Shown one piece after another: positions 15,875-24,708 of a DNA stretch of 64,000 bases; within the stretch, counting starts at the first letter, position 1; every line of letters begins with the position of its first letter. The stretch is from Enterocloster bolteae. Lineage in GTDB: Bacteria > Bacillota > Clostridia > Lachnospirales > Lachnospiraceae. The stretch spans positions 4,402,001 to 4,466,000 of the forward strand of contig NZ_CP022464.2 of NCBI RefSeq assembly GCF_002234575.2, read 5' to 3'. The position numbers were made by a program, and so were the translations under genes. The notes under the pieces were generated by a model. That model did not search any database, was not told where the DNA came from, and saw nothing but the letters and a program-made list of their open reading frames with translations.

Positions 15875-18238
15875 TTATTTTGAATTCCTGTCATCCTTCA
15901 TGCCGTGCAGCGCTCTCCAGATATGCTCCGGGTCCAGAGGCAGCTCTGTGAAGTACACGCCGGTTGCCATGTTGACCGCATTGGCAATGGCAGGCGCCAC
16001 AGGTGCTGCGGAGCCCTCGCCAGCTTCCTTTGCGCCCAGAGGTCCTTCCTCGTCCGGTGTAAAGTCGTAAAAGGTGCGCATCTTCGGCATATCAAGGGCA
16101 GTGGGCAGCCGGTAATCGCGGAAGTTGGGATTGAGAATCTTTCCTTCCCTGGTTACATTGTGCTCATAGACAGCATAGCCCAGGCCCATGCCGATGGATC
16201 CCTCCAGCTGGCCTTCCACGGCCCTCTTATTCAGTGCGCGGCCGCAGTCATGGGCAAATACAAATTCATCAATATCCAGGACGCCGGTCTCCTCGTCCAC
16301 AGTCAGATGGGCTGCTCCGGTGGAGAAGCTGTATGCAGGCGCGTAGTTGGTGGTATTGTTGCCGTTATACTGTGAATTGTCGGTACGGTGGTAATAGGAT
16401 CCCACGCCAATCAGTTCATCGCCGCCCTTGACCGTCATATACTTGAACATGGCGTCTCCAATGGACATCTGATACTCTGCCTTCTCCTTGCTGATTACCT
16501 TTCCGTCCAGACACTCTAATGTCTCCGGCATCACCCCCCACATAGGCGCAATGACCTCAAACAGCTGGCGTTTTGCATCCACGGCAGCGCGGCGGGCCGC
16601 ATTGCCGGCCAGGAAGGTAACACGGCTGCCGTAAGAGCCGGAGTCCCAGGGCGTCAGGAAGGTGTCGGACATAAAGGTCTTGACCATATCCATGGGAAGC
16701 CCCAGTTCCTCGGCCACAATGGCCGTCATAACCGTATCGGAACCCTGTCCTATGTCGTGGGAGCCGATGTACAGGGTGGCCATGCCCCGCTTGTTCATGC
16801 GCAGGGTCACGCACGCAGAGCTCTGGTTGGGCGCTTCCAGCACCGCGAATCCGGTGCCCGATACAAAGCCGGTGCCCGCAAAACCAATGCCCTCTCCCTT
16901 TTTCAGCTTATCCTTCTTCTCATACCAGCCAATTTCCTTTGCAGCCGTATCCAGTGTCTCCTTGTATGCGCAGCTGGTGATTGCCAGTCCGGCCGGAGCC
17001 ACGTATCCGGGGTCTGCCGCGCTTATCTTGCGGAACTCAACCGGGTCAATGCCCATCTGGTCAGCCGCGAACTGCATGTTCAGGTCATGGGCAAAATGCA
17101 CCTGGCATGCCGTATATCCTCTCATGGCTCCTGCAGAAGGGTTATTGGTATACACACGCCTTGCCAGGAAATCCACGGAATTCATCTTGTAAGGGAAGTT
17201 GGCCCACAATGTGGACTGGGCGCAGGCCGCAACACCGGACCCGCCGTAAGGCCCGCCGTCCAGCACATGGTAGCATTTCTTTGCCAGCAGCTTACCGTCT
17301 GTCCCAAAGGCAGTGTCAATATGCATGTAAATGGGGTGGCGGTTGCGCGTGGTCTGGAATACTTCTTCGCGGGACAGAATCATGCGTACCGGGCGTCCGG
17401 TCATCTCCGCCATCTTGGCAGCGCAAAGGCCAAAGGAATAGGAATCCAGCTTGCCGCCGAAACCGCCGCCCACAAGAGGCTTGATTACCCGCACCTGGTT
17501 CTCTCCAACGCCAAGGCAGCGGGCATACCAGAACTGGTCCACAAAGGACATCTGGGTGGACATCCAGATGGTGTAGGTCCCATTCCTGTAGGTAGCCACC
17601 GCACCGTGGGGCTCCATGGCCGCATGTACCATACGGTGGGTCTTGTAATCCCTGTGCTGCACATAGGATGCGCGGTCAAATTCCTCATCAATATCCGTGC
17701 CCGCCTTCATCACGGACTGCATGCCGATATTGTGTATGCCTTTGCCCTCCCAGTTTACCTCGGGGGCATTCTCCTCCATTGCCTCAAAGGGGTCAAACAC
17801 CCCCGGAAGCACCTGGTACTCTACCTTAATCAGATCCGCGGCCCGCTGGGCGGTTTCCTCATCCACGGCTGCCACGGCTGCCACATCGTCACCAACCTGG
17901 CGCACCTTCTCAGAACACAATACTTCCTTGTCCGCGAACTCAGCTGCAAATTCTCCATTTCCCACCAGGGACTTCCACTCAAAGTCCCTGGCAGTGAGGA
18001 TGCACTTTACACCTGGAAGCTTCTCTGCCTCGCTGGTGTCAATGGACAGGATTTTTGCAGATGCATAAGGGCTTCTGACCATTTTTCCGGTAAGCATATC
18101 CGGAAACATGATGTCACCCACATACTGGCCGTGTCCTGTTACCTTGTCTTCAGCGTCAATCCTGACATAATTGTTCTCGCCGGTCAGACGGTAAAATTCC
18201 GGTTTTTTAAAATAATGTTTGTCACAGTCTTTATGCAT
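15875..18238 (-). CDS. Molybdenum hydroxylase catalytic subunit, hydroxylase B
   Basis: 787 residues of the xanthine dehydrogenase large-subunit family. The hammerhead domain is near residues 25-130. Canonical cofactor motifs follow: GGGFGGK, RGYTACQ (for RGFGxPQ), SHDIGQGSDT and the C-terminal EAGEGS with the catalytic Glu (E741). Unlike hydroxylase A, all loops are close to consensus. It is the third gene of an FAD, 2Fe-2S, Mo operon, and its start overlaps the end of the 2Fe-2S gene by 8 bases. A purine or other N-heterocycle is a likely substrate, but the sequence does not settle this. Confidence 0.92.
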   Translation of the reverse strand: MHKDCDKHYFKKPEFYRLTGENNYVRIDAEDKVTGHGQYVGDIMFPDMLTGKMVRSPYASAKILSIDTSEAEKLPGVKCILTARDFEWKSLVGNGEFAAEFADKEVLCSEKVRQVGDDVAAVAAVDEETAQRAADLIKVEYQVLPGVFDPFEAMEENAPEVNWEGKGIHNIGMQSVMKAGTDIDEEFDRASYVQHRDYKTHRMVHAAMEPHGAVATYRNGTYTIWMSTQMSFVDQFWYARCLGVGENQVRVIKPLVGGGFGGKLDSYSFGLCAAKMAEMTGRPVRMILSREEVFQTTRNRHPIYMHIDTAFGTDGKLLAKKCYHVLDGGPYGGSGVAACAQSTLWANFPYKMNSVDFLARRVYTNNPSAGAMRGYTACQVHFAHDLNMQFAADQMGIDPVEFRKISAADPGYVAPAGLAITSCAYKETLDTAAKEIGWYEKKDKLKKGEGIGFAGTGFVSGTGFAVLEAPNQSSACVTLRMNKRGMATLYIGSHDIGQGSDTVMTAIVAEELGLPMDMVKTFMSDTFLTPWDSGSYGSRVTFLAGNAARRAAVDAKRQLFEVIAPMWGVMPETLECLDGKVISKEKAEYQMSIGDAMFKYMTVKGGDELIGVGSYYHRTDNSQYNGNNTTNYAPAYSFSTGAAHLTVDEETGVLDIDEFVFAHDCGRALNKRAVEGQLEGSIGMGLGYAVYEHNVTREGKILNPNFRDYRLPTALDMPKMRTFYDFTPDEEGPLGAKEAGEGSAAPVAPAIANAVNMATGVYFTELPLDPEHIWRALHGMKDDRNSK

Positions 18239-18722
18239 TCTTTGCTTCCTCCTCCCAGTTCATCTGCGCAGCGGCTGCCTGGATTGCCTCCACAATCTTT
18301 GCATAACCGGTGCAGCGGCACAGATTGCCCTCAATGGCTTCCCGGATTTCCAGTTCCGTAGGATGTTTATTCACATCCAGAAGAGCTTTGGCGGACATAA
18401 TCATACCCGGAGTACAGTAGCCGCACTGCATGGCCCACTTCTCTATAAACTGCTTCTGAATGGGATGAAGCATCCCCTCCCTGGCAATTCCCTCCACGGT
18501 TATGATCTCATGGCCGTCGCACTCCACGGCCAGGGTACAGCAGGAGTTAACCGGCTTACCGTCAAGCATCACGGTACAGGCGCCACACTCCCCTTCCTCA
18601 CACCCCTTTTTCGTGCCTGTCAGAAACAACTGGTCACGAAGAAAATCCAGAAGCGTCAGGTTATCCTTCACAATAGCATCAACCGGATCTCCGTTGATGA
18701 TTAAACTTATACTATGTTTCAT
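18231..18722 (-). CDS. Molybdenum hydroxylase 2Fe-2S subunit, hydroxylase B
   Basis: 163 residues, the usual length. First cluster: CEEGECGAC plus NSC; second cluster: QCGYC ... LCRC. The start at 18722 (MKHSISLIING) has AGGAGGGAG upstream and begins 13 bp after the FAD-subunit stop. A longer reading to 18770 would overlap that gene without a ribosome site. Role: electron transfer between the Mo site and the FAD subunit. Confidence 0.93.
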   Translation of the reverse strand: MKHSISLIINGDPVDAIVKDNLTLLDFLRDQLFLTGTKKGCEEGECGACTVMLDGKPVNSCCTLAVECDGHEIITVEGIAREGMLHPIQKQFIEKWAMQCGYCTPGMIMSAKALLDVNKHPTELEIREAIEGNLCRCTGYAKIVEAIQAAAAQMNWEEEAKNA

Positions 18723-18735
18723 TCCTGTCTCCCTC

Positions 18736-19605
18736 CTAGTTATAGCATTCCATGGCCTGCTTAATGGCACGTTTTGTAAACACGCGGATCATATCCTTCC
18801 TGTATTCGGCCGATGCGCGGATATCAGAGATTGGATGACAGGAATTCATTGCTTCCTCCGATGCCTTCACAATCACTTCATCGGTAAGTTCTTTGCCAAT
18901 CAGGGCTTCCTCCGCCCCGGGTGCCCGTACCGGCGTGGCCGCAACCGCGCCCAGGGCAATCCTGGCGTCTGTGCAGACGCCGTCTTCCACCTTAATCTTG
19001 ACTGCGACGCCGATGATGGCCAGGTCCATCGCCTTTCTGACCGCGTGTTTTATGTATGCAGCCCTCTCATTCTCAGCCAGCGGCGGAATCACAATGCCTG
19101 TCACGATTTCTCCCGGCTCCAGGGAAGTCTTTTTGACACCCAGGAAAAAGTCTTCGATTTGAATGACCCGGTCCTTGTTGGGACCCTGTACCAATATCTT
19201 AGCGCCCTGAGCCAGTAGGTTGGGGGCTGTATCGCAGGATGGGGACGCATTGCAGATATTGCCTGCCATGGTGCCCTTTGTCCTGATTTGTGTGGATGCC
19301 ACTACCTTGGCGGCATGAGCCACTGCCGGATTCTTTTCTTTAACCAGAGGAGATGTCTCTATGGTACGCAGTGTTGTCAGCGCCCCTATTTTTAAACCTT
19401 CCCTGTCATCGTATTCCAGATAATCCAAACCTGGAATTTTCTTAAGGTCAATGATATACTCTGGTGATATAACCTTGTCTTTCATTGGCGGAATCAGATC
19501 CGTTGCGCCTGCCATAACCCTGGCTGTGCTTCCAAGCTCAAGGAACAGATTGCACGCCTCCCCGATGGTCTTAGGAGCAAGATACTCGAATTGAGGTAAT
19601 ACCAT
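18736..19605 (-). CDS. Molybdenum hydroxylase FAD subunit, hydroxylase B
   Basis: 289 residues, normal for a CoxM/XdhB-type flavin subunit. It has AGATDLIPP (about residues 32-40) and IRTKGTMAGNICNASPSCD (about 110-128) for FAD binding, then a C-terminal flavoprotein domain. No inserted domain is present, in contrast to hydroxylase A. First gene of the operon. About 300 bp of non-coding DNA upstream (19606-19902) must hold its promoter, together with the DbpA terminator hairpin. Confidence 0.92.
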   Translation of the reverse strand: MVLPQFEYLAPKTIGEACNLFLELGSTARVMAGATDLIPPMKDKVISPEYIIDLKKIPGLDYLEYDDREGLKIGALTTLRTIETSPLVKEKNPAVAHAAKVVASTQIRTKGTMAGNICNASPSCDTAPNLLAQGAKILVQGPNKDRVIQIEDFFLGVKKTSLEPGEIVTGIVIPPLAENERAAYIKHAVRKAMDLAIIGVAVKIKVEDGVCTDARIALGAVAATPVRAPGAEEALIGKELTDEVIVKASEEAMNSCHPISDIRASAEYRKDMIRVFTKRAIKQAMECYN

Positions 19606-19806
19606 TTACGTTTTCCTCCTTACACTTCTTTTTATTGCCTGCTAATTGTTACGTTCTCCCTGTATCATAATTGTAGAAGGAAACGCTTCCGCTTGCCAGA
19701 AGTGTATATCACAGATGTTGCAATTGTTACACCTTTTGTCTCTGTTTCACGCGTACATCCTGGGGGAATGGGAAATGCAAAAAAACAGCTGCAATAAATA
19801 AACGAA

Positions 19807-19851
19807 TGGCCAGGCTGCCGGTATCTCCTGCGGATACCGGCAGCCTGGCCA
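19807..19851 (-). terminator. Terminator of the dbpA-like gene
   Basis: Perfect 18-bp inverted repeat (19807-19824 / 19834-19851, 9-base loop) downstream of the helicase on the minus strand, followed by a T-rich tract. Confidence 0.85.
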
Positions 19852-19902
19852 TAGCGGATATGGAAACCATCTGCTTGAAATGACAGTGAAACGCGCAGAA
19901 TA

Positions 19903-21375
19903 CTATACTCCATTATTCTGCGAAGTAATTCTCACCTTCCTGATTTTCCCCTTGATGGTCCTGTCCTGAAGGCCTGCCAGAACCTGAGAGCCTTTGCGGT
20001 TCAATATCTCCACAAAGGTGAGGCTTTCCCTGATATCTATGATTCCTATGTCCTCCGCATCCACGCCCTCTATGCTGCACACAGCGCCCACGATATCGCC
20101 GGACCTCATCTTGGATTTACGGCCGCCCCCGATGGACAGTCTGGTAATGGACCGGTCCAGCTTCTCCCCCTTATGTGGGCCGGGATCCGGCTTCTTTCTC
20201 TGGAGGGCCCAGAAAGCCTTTTCCTCCTCTTCCTCTGTCTCCGGACAGGGAAGAACCGGAAGCGGCACTCCCACATACGCCTCCGCCTTGTGAAGCGTCC
20301 TTATCTCATCCTCAGTCACCAGGCTGGCCGCTCTGCCTGCCTTTCCATTTCTCCCGGTCCGTCCAATCCGGTGCACATAAGTCTCCCTTCCCATGGGAAA
20401 ATCGTAGTTCACCACCAGGCCCACGTCCTCAAAATCAATTCCCCTTGCGGCCACATCCGTGGCAATCAGGTACCGGAACCCTCCCCGCCTGAATGCGTCC
20501 ACATTTTTAAGCCGTTCCTTCTGCTCCATATCACCGTGGATCATGCCGCAGAATATCCTGTCTCTTCTCAGCTTCTGGAATAACACCTGGACCATTTCCC
20601 TGGTACCGCAGAATATCATGGCGCGCTCCGGGTTTTCCTTCATGAGAACGCGCTTGAATGCCGTATACTTCTGGTCCTGTGCGACGCCGTACACTGACTG
20701 CCGGATGGGAAGGGGCGTCTCCCCCTCCTGTTCCAGGAAAACGGAAACCGCATCCTTTACCGTTTCCTCTGCCAGGTTCTTCACATCCTCATCCAGGGTG
20801 GCTGAAAAAAGAAGGGTCTGCCGTTTCTCAGGAAGGAGCCCCACAATCTGCCTGACCTCGTCCATGAACCCCATATCAAGCATCAGATCCGCCTCGTCAA
20901 TCACCAGGTATCTCACCCCTGTCAGCTTCAGGCTCCCCCTGCGCACATGGTCCATGACACGCCCCGGTGTCCCCACCACAATATGGGTTTTCTGGCGCAG
21001 TGTCTGTATCTGCTTGTCAATGGGAAAGCCGCCGAACACAGCCGGTACCTTCAGCCGTTTTTTCCTGCCAATCCTGAATATCTCCTGGCTGACCTGCACG
21101 GCCAACTCCCTGCTTGGCTCCAGCACCAGAGCCTGGGGCAGGTTTTCCTCCCAGACTATCTGTTCGCAGACAGGAATGGCAAAGGCAGCCGTCTTGCCGG
21201 TTCCTGTCTGGGACCGCACCACCACATTCCTGCCTGCCAGCACATGAGGCAGCACCTCCTCCTGCACTCTGGTGGGATGTTCATACCCTAACAGCGCCAG
21301 CGTCTCCGTGATTTCACCGGATAAACCGTAGCCGCCAAAACAGCGGTCCGGTTCCGTTTTTTGATTATTTTCCAT
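19903..21375 (-). CDS. dbpA: DbpA-like DEAD-box RNA helicase
   Basis: 490 residues. It has Walker A SQTGTGKT, motif Ia PSRELA, GTPGR, the DEAD box VIDEADLML, SAT, and the C-terminal motif VI HRIGRTGR. The last ~75 residues match the DbpA RNA-binding domain (RLSIGGGRKSKMRSGDIVGA ...), which targets 23S rRNA hairpin 92 in known DbpA proteins. Expected role: large ribosomal subunit assembly. The DUF1275 gene lies 28 bp upstream and could be cotranscribed. Confidence 0.9.
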   Translation of the reverse strand: MENNQKTEPDRCFGGYGLSGEITETLALLGYEHPTRVQEEVLPHVLAGRNVVVRSQTGTGKTAAFAIPVCEQIVWEENLPQALVLEPSRELAVQVSQEIFRIGRKKRLKVPAVFGGFPIDKQIQTLRQKTHIVVGTPGRVMDHVRRGSLKLTGVRYLVIDEADLMLDMGFMDEVRQIVGLLPEKRQTLLFSATLDEDVKNLAEETVKDAVSVFLEQEGETPLPIRQSVYGVAQDQKYTAFKRVLMKENPERAMIFCGTREMVQVLFQKLRRDRIFCGMIHGDMEQKERLKNVDAFRRGGFRYLIATDVAARGIDFEDVGLVVNYDFPMGRETYVHRIGRTGRNGKAGRAASLVTEDEIRTLHKAEAYVGVPLPVLPCPETEEEEEKAFWALQRKKPDPGPHKGEKLDRSITRLSIGGGRKSKMRSGDIVGAVCSIEGVDAEDIGIIDIRESLTFVEILNRKGSQVLAGLQDRTIKGKIRKVRITSQNNGV

Positions 21376-21403
21376 ATATCTCCATTTCTTTACAAGGGAG
21401 CTT

Positions 21404-22093
21404 CTACCTGCGCCCGCCTTCTATATCTTCTTTCACAAACATGATCAGGAAGCTGACCAGCAGAAGCCCGCAGCTGACCCATATGGTGCGCTCCCTGAGA
21501 TAGGCTGTAAGTACACTGCCCATGACGGCACCCACTGCAAATATGCCGATGACTCCATAGTAGCGGATACATTTATCCCGATGGTCCTTTTTGCCCGTAT
21601 GGCGGTACCAGTACAGGTTTTCCGTGGCGCTGCGCAGATTTCCGATACACATGGTGGTGGCATAGGGGCTTCCCTTGATTTTCCTGAAGGCATTGACCTG
21701 AAGGGCGCATACAAATGAGACAATGATATTGGCTGCCATATTCATATCCTGGGGCAGGAATCCCACCACAAAAAGCAATATGATCTCAATAGCCACAATC
21801 AGCTGCCTCCAATGGAACCTTCTGTCCTGCCGGTGAAGCCGTTTTACATGCTCCGCCATATACACGCCGCCGGCAAAGGCCAGAACAGGAGCCAGATACC
21901 GCACAGCCAGGTTCCACTCCCTGGCAGCCAAATGGCTTCCCATGAGAACGATATTGCCTGTCTGTGCATTGGCAAACACATTTCCCCTGCAGTAATACGT
22001 ATAAGCATCCTGGAACCCTCCGGATAAAGTCAAAAAAATACCCGTTGACACAGCCTCCGACATCTGTCCACGGGTACCCATACTCTTTTCCAT
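21404..22093 (-). CDS. DUF1275 (YoaK-like) membrane protein
   Basis: About 229 residues, with roughly six hydrophobic segments and the family hallmarks GGFQDAYTYYCRGNVFANAQTGN and NAFRKIKGSPYATTMCIGNLRS. DUF1275 proteins are inner-membrane proteins of unknown function. The start is uncertain: ATG at 22093 has AGGAG very close, ATG at 22078 is better spaced, and a TTG at 22150 extends the frame. It lies just upstream of the helicase gene on the same strand. Confidence 0.8.
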   Translation of the reverse strand: MEKSMGTRGQMSEAVSTGIFLTLSGGFQDAYTYYCRGNVFANAQTGNIVLMGSHLAAREWNLAVRYLAPVLAFAGGVYMAEHVKRLHRQDRRFHWRQLIVAIEIILLFVVGFLPQDMNMAANIIVSFVCALQVNAFRKIKGSPYATTMCIGNLRSATENLYWYRHTGKKDHRDKCIRYYGVIGIFAVGAVMGSVLTAYLRERTIWVSCGLLLVSFLIMFVKEDIEGGRR

Positions 22094-22203
22094 CTCTCCT
22101 GCCGCCTTTCCCAAGTTAGGAATCTGATAAATCTGATTCTTCCAACTCAAGATTTTACCACAGTTCAGATTAAAATAAAATAGTTAAATGTTTCACAGTT
22201 TTA

Positions 22204-22701
22204 TCACGCTTCACCAATCTGGCTGGTAATATAGTCCGGTATCTCCTCCGGGCAGATATCCAGGGCAGTGGCCAGTTCTCCAAACAGCAGCTTCCGGGCG
22301 CTCTTTACGCCGTCCCGCTCACGGATGGACAAGGGCTTTCCCTTTCCCCTGCGGTTCTGCTCCATCTCTGATATCTCCTTAATCATAGATGCCAGTTGAG
22401 TACAATCGCCGGACTCAAGGATCTGCCTGTATGCCTGGGGTCTTTCCTTGTCGTTTGCATACTGCTTTCCCTCAACAGACGGCAGGGCCAGTATGAACTG
22501 CTCTGCTTCCTGCCTGGTCATGATTTCCCTCATCTTTACCTTTGGGCTGTCCACCGGTATATAGATGGTGGTATCCTGGTCAAACTTCGGTACAAGGCTG
22601 TAATACACCTTGTCATTATTAGAGAAGTCAGGTTTCGATATGCCTTCCACCTGGCATACGCCTACAGTTCCATAGAGAATATATTCTCCTTTTTTAAACA
22701 A
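22204..22701 (-). CDS. CarD/CdnL family transcriptional regulator
   Basis: 165 residues. The N-terminal RNA-polymerase-interacting Tudor-like domain (FKKGEYILYGTVGVCQVEGI) is followed by a helical C-terminal domain ending in SARKLLFGELATALD. CarD-type proteins bind the polymerase beta subunit and stabilise open complexes. It is monocistronic by its spacing. The 332 bp upstream are shared with the divergent DUF2325 gene. Confidence 0.9.
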   Translation of the reverse strand: MFKKGEYILYGTVGVCQVEGISKPDFSNNDKVYYSLVPKFDQDTTIYIPVDSPKVKMREIMTRQEAEQFILALPSVEGKQYANDKERPQAYRQILESGDCTQLASMIKEISEMEQNRRGKGKPLSIRERDGVKSARKLLFGELATALDICPEEIPDYITSQIGEA

Positions 22702-23033
22702 ATTCCCACCTTTCCGAACAGATACTGTTCAAGTGTTAACGGGGTATCTATATAGTATATCACACTTTTCCCTATTTGTAAAATGCAGGCATCCGACAAA
22801 GGTATCCGGCACGTAAGCCGGCAAAGGTTCCGGCACTCCGGCCGGCGGCATTCCTTCGGTGGGTTTTCAGAATCATTTCAAAGTCCTGCTGCCGAAACAA
22901 CGCAAAATATACCCCGGTAACATGATAAACTTTCTCATGTAAAGGGCTGGACAATTTTACAAAATTATTGTATTATGTCATTACATAGTTAGTTCTGACT
23001 AACCACCTGGACACCAAAAAAGGAGGATTTTAC
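22702..23033. other. Divergent intergenic region between carD-like and DUF2325 genes
   Basis: No gene. It holds two near-identical ~20-bp direct repeats (22793-22812 and 22818-22836, with core caaaggt followed by ccggcac) in a GC-rich block, and a 6-bp-arm palindrome at 22988-23003 (gttagt / actaac) just before the DUF2325 ribosome site. The palindrome is a likely regulator site; the direct repeats are unexplained. Confidence 0.5.
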
Positions 23034-23324
23034 ATGAGCGTTGTCATTATCGGAGGCCATGACCGCATGGTAAGCCAATATAAGAAGATTTGCAGGAATT
23101 ACAAATGTAAGGCAAAGGTATTTACCCAGATGAGCGCCAGCCTGGATAAACAGATTGGCAGTCCTGACCTGCTGGTCCTGTTTACCAACACTGTGTCCCA
23201 CAAAATGATACGCTGCGCCCTGGACGAGGTGGGAAACGGCACGGAGATCGTCCGCTGCCATACCAGCAGCGGCACAGCCCTCACTGAAATCCTGGAAGAA
23301 AAATGCGCGGTCTGTGCCCTATAG
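23034..23324 (+). CDS. DUF2325 domain protein
   Basis: 96 residues, full length for the family. It starts MSVVIIGGHDRM, contains PDLLVLFTNTVSHKM and ends with a CxxC-like CAVCAL. AAGGAGG precedes the ATG. DUF2325 proteins are small and uncharacterised; some are thought to bind iron or heme through a conserved GGH. It converges with the yqeB-like gene and may be linked in function to the molybdenum genes only by position. Confidence 0.82.
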   Translation: MSVVIIGGHDRMVSQYKKICRNYKCKAKVFTQMSASLDKQIGSPDLLVLFTNTVSHKMIRCALDEVGNGTEIVRCHTSSGTALTEILEEKCAVCAL

Positions 23325-23333
23325 GCTTTTCAA

Positions 23334-24161
23334 TCAATACCCCTGCTTCACCTCCAGCATCTGTAAGCCCTCCACCACGGAGCCTGCGATGCATCTGGCC
23401 TTGTCCGATATGGTGAAGCAGTTTTCATATTCACTTTTTCTGGGATCAATGTCAGCGATCTTAAATCCCTTCACTACCGGATACCCGTCTTTTATGATAC
23501 CCCTCAAAAGCCCTGTCAGGGAAGCTTCCACCGTGACCTCGCCCTGTCCGGTCACAATGACTCCAATGGCCTGGCCCTGCTCCACCATGTCCCCAATCAG
23601 GGCCTTGCCAAAGAAAATCCCCTTGGCCGGGGCATGGATGACCCGCTCTGCCCCATAGCCGCCGATGACTCCGGGAATTCCGGTATTGGGGGCAGCGCTT
23701 CCGTTTCCAATGATGCGTCCCAGATTGTGGCCTCTCATGGTCTCTATCACAAGGTCCACATCCTGACCGGCTGTGAAGCCCGGCCCGAGGCCGATGGTCT
23801 TATCCGCCATGTCCCTTGTGGTCCCCAGGTTCTTCTTGGCCAGTATGGCATCCACCAGAGCCCAGGGACGCACTTTTTCAAGCACTGCGCAGTTCTCGTC
23901 AATCATGACGGGCACTGCTCCCTGCTCCATGATGGCGCAGGCTTCCTCATAGCCGGAAGCCTTGATACAGGTAATTCCCTCCACCTCAGACGTACCGTCA
24001 TATACTGCTTCGGAAAAGGCCACGCATCTGCGGATTGCCGAGGGGTATCCCGACTCCAGCACCAGCACCGGGTATCCGCAGCGGTAAAGCCTGTGGATGG
24101 TACCGGTGGCAATATCACCGCCGCCTCTTACAATTACCAGTTGTTTTGCACGTTCCGTCAT
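23334..24161 (-). CDS. yqeB: YqeB-type selenium-dependent molybdenum hydroxylase maturation protein
   Basis: About 275 residues. It opens with LVIVRGGGDIATGTIHRL and contains GLGPGFTAG and IGGYGAERVIHAPA, matching the EF2563/YqeB family. These proteins occur with selenium-dependent molybdenum hydroxylases and are thought to act in making the labile selenium form of the cofactor. It lies 27 bp after the ModE-like gene, so the two are probably an operon. The start at 24161 fits homologues; an ATG at 24182 adds seven residues. Its presence supports selenium-dependent activity for at least one hydroxylase in the window. Confidence 0.85.
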   Translation of the reverse strand: MTERAKQLVIVRGGGDIATGTIHRLYRCGYPVLVLESGYPSAIRRCVAFSEAVYDGTSEVEGITCIKASGYEEACAIMEQGAVPVMIDENCAVLEKVRPWALVDAILAKKNLGTTRDMADKTIGLGPGFTAGQDVDLVIETMRGHNLGRIIGNGSAAPNTGIPGVIGGYGAERVIHAPAKGIFFGKALIGDMVEQGQAIGVIVTGQGEVTVEASLTGLLRGIIKDGYPVVKGFKIADIDPRKSEYENCFTISDKARCIAGSVVEGLQMLEVKQGY

Positions 24162-24188
24162 TTTACATCCATTTCCTTCCATCTTTAA

Positions 24189-24578
24189 TTATTCGTCTGC
24201 CTGTTCAGCTGACTGCTTCAGCTCTTCCACCCATTCCTGTGAAAAGTGCTGTTCAAATAACCGGTCCAGTTCCTGCCTTGTCTCTGCCATGAAGGCGTCG
24301 TATGCCTCCAGAAGCCGGACTGCCTGAGGCGTAAGGGTGGAGCCGCCTCCGTCCCTTCCTCCTGTCTCCCGCTCCGTCAGCATGAACCCCCATGCCTTTT
24401 CTGACTCCTTTAACATCTTCCAAGCTTTGCTGTAAGCCATGTTCATGGCCTGGGCCGCCCCCTGGAGGGAACCGGTGGATTCCACTCCCCTCAGCAGTAC
24501 CGACATGCCGGGTCCGAATGCCTTTTTTTCAAAATATAATTTCAGTGATATCCCATAGTGAAGCTGATTCTGGTCCAA
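24189..24578 (-). CDS. ModE-like winged-helix regulator (DNA-binding domain only)
   Basis: 129 residues matching the N-terminal DNA-binding domain of ModE: FGPGMSVLLRGVESTGSLQGAA, a recognition helix with SKAWKMLKESE, and GGRDGGGSTLT in the wing. The molybdate-binding Mop domains are absent, so it is a short ModE (LysR-like HTH) protein that may sense Mo status otherwise, or not at all. It is followed by yqeB, which fits a role in molybdenum enzyme control. Confidence 0.82.
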   Translation of the reverse strand: MDQNQLHYGISLKLYFEKKAFGPGMSVLLRGVESTGSLQGAAQAMNMAYSKAWKMLKESEKAWGFMLTERETGGRDGGGSTLTPQAVRLLEAYDAFMAETRQELDRLFEQHFSQEWVEELKQSAEQADE

Positions 24579-24635
24579 TGATATGCCCCCTTTTTTGAAT
24601 GGTTATGTTTTTTCAAGAATAACGTCCTCAAAGAT

Positions 24636-24660
24636 AAAAGCCGGGCAATCGCCGGCTTTT
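24636..24660 (-). terminator. Terminator of dapA
   Basis: Perfect 9-bp inverted repeat (aaaagccgg / ccggctttt) downstream of dapA on the minus strand and followed by TTTTATCTTT. Confidence 0.85.
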
Positions 24661-24708
24661 GATTCTCTGTGCATAAAGCTCCAAACTGCTATTCTTTCAC
24701 TCCCTTTA

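Noticed and set aside
16757..18361. 534-codon open frame antisense to hydroxylase B
   Set aside because: A shadow of the large-subunit gene: no ribosome site, no recognisable domain, and the sense frame has full family motifs.
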